DNA of 7,706 nucleotides, from contig CP061276.1 of assembly GCA_014622685.1 (NCBI GenBank), positions 1 through 7,706 on the forward strand, written 5' to 3'. Every line of letters starts with the position of its first letter. Positions within the stretch are counted from its first letter, which is position 1. A program made the position numbers and the translations under genes. The stretch comes from Buchnera aphidicola (Pentalonia nigronervosa) (GTDB lineage: Bacteria; Pseudomonadota; Gammaproteobacteria; Enterobacterales; Enterobacteriaceae). Positions 5,286 through 7,706 of this stretch are shown here, in pieces. The notes under the pieces are model-generated. The model was not told the origin of the DNA, ran no database searches, and was given only the letters and a program-made list of their open reading frames with translations.

Positions 5286-6392
5286 ATGAAAAAAAAATAT
5301 TGTATTGCAGTGTTACCTGGTGATGGTATAGGACCTGAAGTTATGCAGGAATCCTATAAAATTTTAAATATTTTAAAACAACATTTTTTATTGCCTTTGG
5401 AAATTAAGGAATTTGATATTGGAGGAGTTGCAATTGATAAAACAGGTGCTGCCTTACCTGAAAAAACACTGGTAGGTTGTAAGCATTCCGATGCAATTTT
5501 ATTGGGTTCAGTAGGAGGTGAAAAATGGAATTCATTACCTGTAGAACAACGTCCCGAACGAGCAGGATTATTAGCATTAAGACAACATTTCGATCTTTTT
5601 GCTAATTTAAGACCTGCAAAATTATTTTCTGAGTTAAAAAATTTATCTCCTTTAAGAAAAGATATCACATTACATGGATTTGATATATTATGCGTTCGAG
5701 AATTAACAGGAGGTATTTACTTTGGAAAACCGAGGGAGTTATTGAAAGATTGTCATTCTTCGTCTGAAAATTATGCTTTAAATACTGCTATATATCATGA
5801 AAATGAAATTTCTCGTATTGCTCATATAGCTTTTGAGTTAGCGCGTACTAGAAAATCAAAAGTTTGTTCTATAGATAAAGCAAACGTTCTTGAGATTTCC
5901 CTTTTTTGGCGTGAAATTGTTAAAAAAGTTTCTAAACAATATCCAGATGTAACTCTTTCTCATTTATATATTGATAATGCTGTTATGCAGATTATTAAAA
6001 ACCCTCATCAATTTGATGTTTTATTATGCTCCAATCTATTTGGAGATATTGTTTCTGATGCATGTGCTATGATTACAGGATCAATAGGTATGTTGCCTTC
6101 TGCAAGCTGGAACAAAAATAGATTTGGTTTATACGAGCCAGCTGGAGGGTCAGCTCCTGATCTCGCAGGTAAAAACATTGCTAATCCTATAGCACAAATT
6201 CTTTCTGTTTCAATGTTAGTTCGATATGGTATGAATTTAACAGAAATAGCAGATAAAATTGATACGTCTGTTGTTCAAGCATTAAAACATGGCTATAGAA
6301 CTCAAGATATATCTGATCATGAAAAATATGTAAAAACAAATGAAATGGGAGACATTATTTCTAATTTTTTAATAAATGGTGAAAATGCATGA
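5286..6392 (+). CDS. leuB: 3-isopropylmalate dehydrogenase LeuB
   Basis: LeuB oxidises 3-isopropylmalate with NAD+ and the product loses CO2 to give 2-ketoisocaproate. From ATG 5286 it has 368 residues (E. coli 363); an in-frame ATG at 5277 would add three residues but sits too close to the Shine-Dalgarno. Motifs in order are IAVLPGDGIGPEVM at the N terminus, the GGEKWNSLP and LRQHFDLFANLRPA substrate-side segment, RELTGGIYFG (catalytic Tyr region), DKANVLE, the metal-binding CSNLFGDIVSDA and the NAD-binding EPAGGSAPDLAGK followed by NIANP. These are typical of the isocitrate/isopropylmalate dehydrogenase family, and all key residues I can place are kept. An A9 run follows the start codon (5289-5297). 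The stop overlaps the leuC start in ATGA (6389-6392), which suggests translational coupling to leuC. Confidence 0.97.
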   Translation: MKKKYCIAVLPGDGIGPEVMQESYKILNILKQHFLLPLEIKEFDIGGVAIDKTGAALPEKTLVGCKHSDAILLGSVGGEKWNSLPVEQRPERAGLLALRQHFDLFANLRPAKLFSELKNLSPLRKDITLHGFDILCVRELTGGIYFGKPRELLKDCHSSSENYALNTAIYHENEISRIAHIAFELARTRKSKVCSIDKANVLEISLFWREIVKKVSKQYPDVTLSHLYIDNAVMQIIKNPHQFDVLLCSNLFGDIVSDACAMITGSIGMLPSASWNKNRFGLYEPAGGSAPDLAGKNIANPIAQILSVSMLVRYGMNLTEIADKIDTSVVQALKHGYRTQDISDHEKYVKTNEMGDIISNFLINGENA

Positions 6393-7706
6393 AAAAAACA
6401 CTATATGAAAAAATATATGATTTGCATATTGTACATAAAAATACAAATAAAACATCTATTTTATATATAGATTTACATTTGTTGCATGAAGTTACGTCAC
6501 CGCAAGCATTTAGCGCGCTTCGAGAAAAACAAAGACAGGTAAGACAGCCTAAAAAAACATTTGCTACTATGGACCATAATGTTTCAACGAAAACTAAAGA
6601 TTTTAATCAATCTAATAGTATGGCAAAAATACAAATGTTAGAATTAATCAAAAATTGTAAACAGTTTAATATACCATTGTACAATTTAGAAAGTGTAAAC
6701 CAGGGCATAGTGCATGTTATAGGGCCTGAAAAGGGGATGACATTACCAGGCATGACAATTGTGTGTGGCGACTCTCACACGTCCACTCATGGTGCTTTTG
6801 GTGCATTAGCATTCGGCATTGGTACCTCTGAAGTCGAACATGTACTTGCTACACAGACTTTACGACAACAACGTTTAAAAACTATGCAAATAAAAATTAT
6901 AGGACATCAAAGTGATTTTATTACAGCAAAAGATATAATTTTATATGTTATTGGTAAATTAGGTGCGTCAATAGGTACTGGATATGTGATTGAGTTTTGT
7001 GGAAATGTAATAAAAAAAATGAGCATGGAAGGTAGAATGACGATTTGTAATATGGCAATTGAAATGGGGGCAAAATCTGGATTAATTGCACCTGATGATA
7101 TTACTTATACTTATTTAAAGGGTAAAACGTATTCACCATATGGAAAGTTTTGGAACGAATCAATAAAATTTTGGGATACCCTAAAAACAGATAGAGGAGC
7201 ATTGTTTGATAAAAAATATGTTGTTGATATATCCAATATTAGCCCTCAGATTACCTGGGGTACAAATCTTAATCAAGTAATATCAATCGATGAAAAAATT
7301 CCAGATTTAACTTCATACAAAAACTTTTCTGAAAGAAATTTGGCCAAATCTGCATGTGAATACATGGGTTTAAAACCTAATACTTATTTAACAAATATTG
7401 TTGTTGATTGGGTTTTTATTGGATCTTGTACAAATGGTAGAATTGAAGATTTAAGACTTGCTGCTAAAATACTTAAAAATAAAAAAATTTCTAAAAATGT
7501 TAGGGCAATCGTTGTACCAGGGTCAGGAGTTGTTAAAAAAGAAGCTGAAAATGAAGGTTTAGATAAAATTTTTATTGAGGCAGGTTTTGAATGGCGACAC
7601 CCTGGATGTTCAATGTGTTTAGGAATGAATGGAGATCAATTAAATCATGGTGAACGTTGTGCTTCTACTAGTAATCGTAATTTTGAAGGCCGTCAGGGGA
7701 GGGGGG
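6389..7706 (+). CDS. leuC: 3-isopropylmalate dehydratase large subunit LeuC (runs off the window end, continues at base 1)
   Basis: LeuC is the iron-sulfur subunit of isopropylmalate isomerase, an aconitase-family enzyme working with LeuD. The 439 codons here begin MKKTLYEKIYDLHIV. Motifs include TMDHNVST, VCGDSHTSTHGAFG (Cys126), FGIGTSEVEHVLATQTL, SCTNGR with Cys347, and HPGCSMCLGMN with Cys407 and Cys410. The last three Cys are the [4Fe-4S] ligands and have the same numbers as in E. coli LeuC. The end reads NRNFEGRQGRGG, and the frame continues with RTHLVSP at base 3 of the window, giving 471 residues in all. The start overlaps the leuB stop by four bases (ATGA). The only ribosome site seen is a weak GGTGA, consistent with coupling. 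The gene is intact; the break is only where the circle was opened. Confidence 0.97.
   Translation, partial: MKKTLYEKIYDLHIVHKNTNKTSILYIDLHLLHEVTSPQAFSALREKQRQVRQPKKTFATMDHNVSTKTKDFNQSNSMAKIQMLELIKNCKQFNIPLYNLESVNQGIVHVIGPEKGMTLPGMTIVCGDSHTSTHGAFGALAFGIGTSEVEHVLATQTLRQQRLKTMQIKIIGHQSDFITAKDIILYVIGKLGASIGTGYVIEFCGNVIKKMSMEGRMTICNMAIEMGAKSGLIAPDDITYTYLKGKTYSPYGKFWNESIKFWDTLKTDRGALFDKKYVVDISNISPQITWGTNLNQVISIDEKIPDLTSYKNFSERNLAKSACEYMGLKPNTYLTNIVVDWVFIGSCTNGRIEDLRLAAKILKNKKISKNVRAIVVPGSGVVKKEAENEGLDKIFIEAGFEWRHPGCSMCLGMNGDQLNHGERCASTSNRNFEGRQGRG

Noticed and set aside
5354..5668. 104-codon open frame on the - strand inside leuB
   Set aside because: It lies fully antisense to a well-conserved part of leuB, has no recognisable family pattern and no upstream ribosome site; it is a shadow of leuB.
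7681..7706. leuC appears truncated at both window ends, and the run of G at the end looked like a possible assembly artefact
   Set aside because: The G-rich end encodes the conserved GRQGRGG stretch and joins base 1 in frame, so it is normal coding sequence at an arbitrary cut.

Overview
The window looks like one complete turn of a small circular plasmid from an obligate insect endosymbiont. It is best explained as a leucine plasmid (pLeu type) of Buchnera aphidicola, the bacterial partner of aphids. The DNA is very A+T-rich with many A and T homopolymers. The proteins read as AT-drifted versions of enterobacterial LeuA, LeuB, LeuC, LeuD and YqhA, and two RepA proteins of the IncFII family are present. 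Host and strain cannot be fixed by eye; the gene set fits plasmids known from Aphidinae aphids.

Layout, going round the circle: leuA (3637-5172), leuB (5286-6392) and leuC (6389 to the window end, continuing at 1-98), then leuD (114-740), all on the + strand. leuD is followed by a strong hairpin terminator and a 318-bp gap. repA2 (1059-1910) lies on the - strand, convergent with leuD. A 242-bp divergent gap with overlapping palindromes follows, then yqhA (2153-2662) and repA1 (2766-3518), both +. A large imperfect inverted repeat (3526-3595) separates repA1 from leuA. The reading frame of leuC runs without a break from base 7706 to base 1 and rebuilds a well-conserved stretch, so the window ends are an arbitrary cut in a 7706-bp circle.

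Function: leuABCD encodes the leucine branch from 2-ketoisovalerate to 2-ketoisocaproate, apart from the final transamination. Putting these genes on a plasmid is known in Buchnera as a way to supply leucine to the aphid. The two RepA paralogues should drive replication. YqhA is a small inner-membrane protein of unclear role that is typically kept on these plasmids.

The least expected observations are non-coding or very small. A 23-codon reading frame with a good Shine-Dalgarno overlaps the repA1 start and resembles the Tap/RepA6 leader of IncFII plasmids. Nested, mutually exclusive palindromes sit between repA2 and yqhA. A diverged direct-repeat pair flanks repA2. A near-symmetrical inverted repeat upstream of leuA carries a TATAAT on each strand. 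Long A or T runs lie inside intact essential genes.
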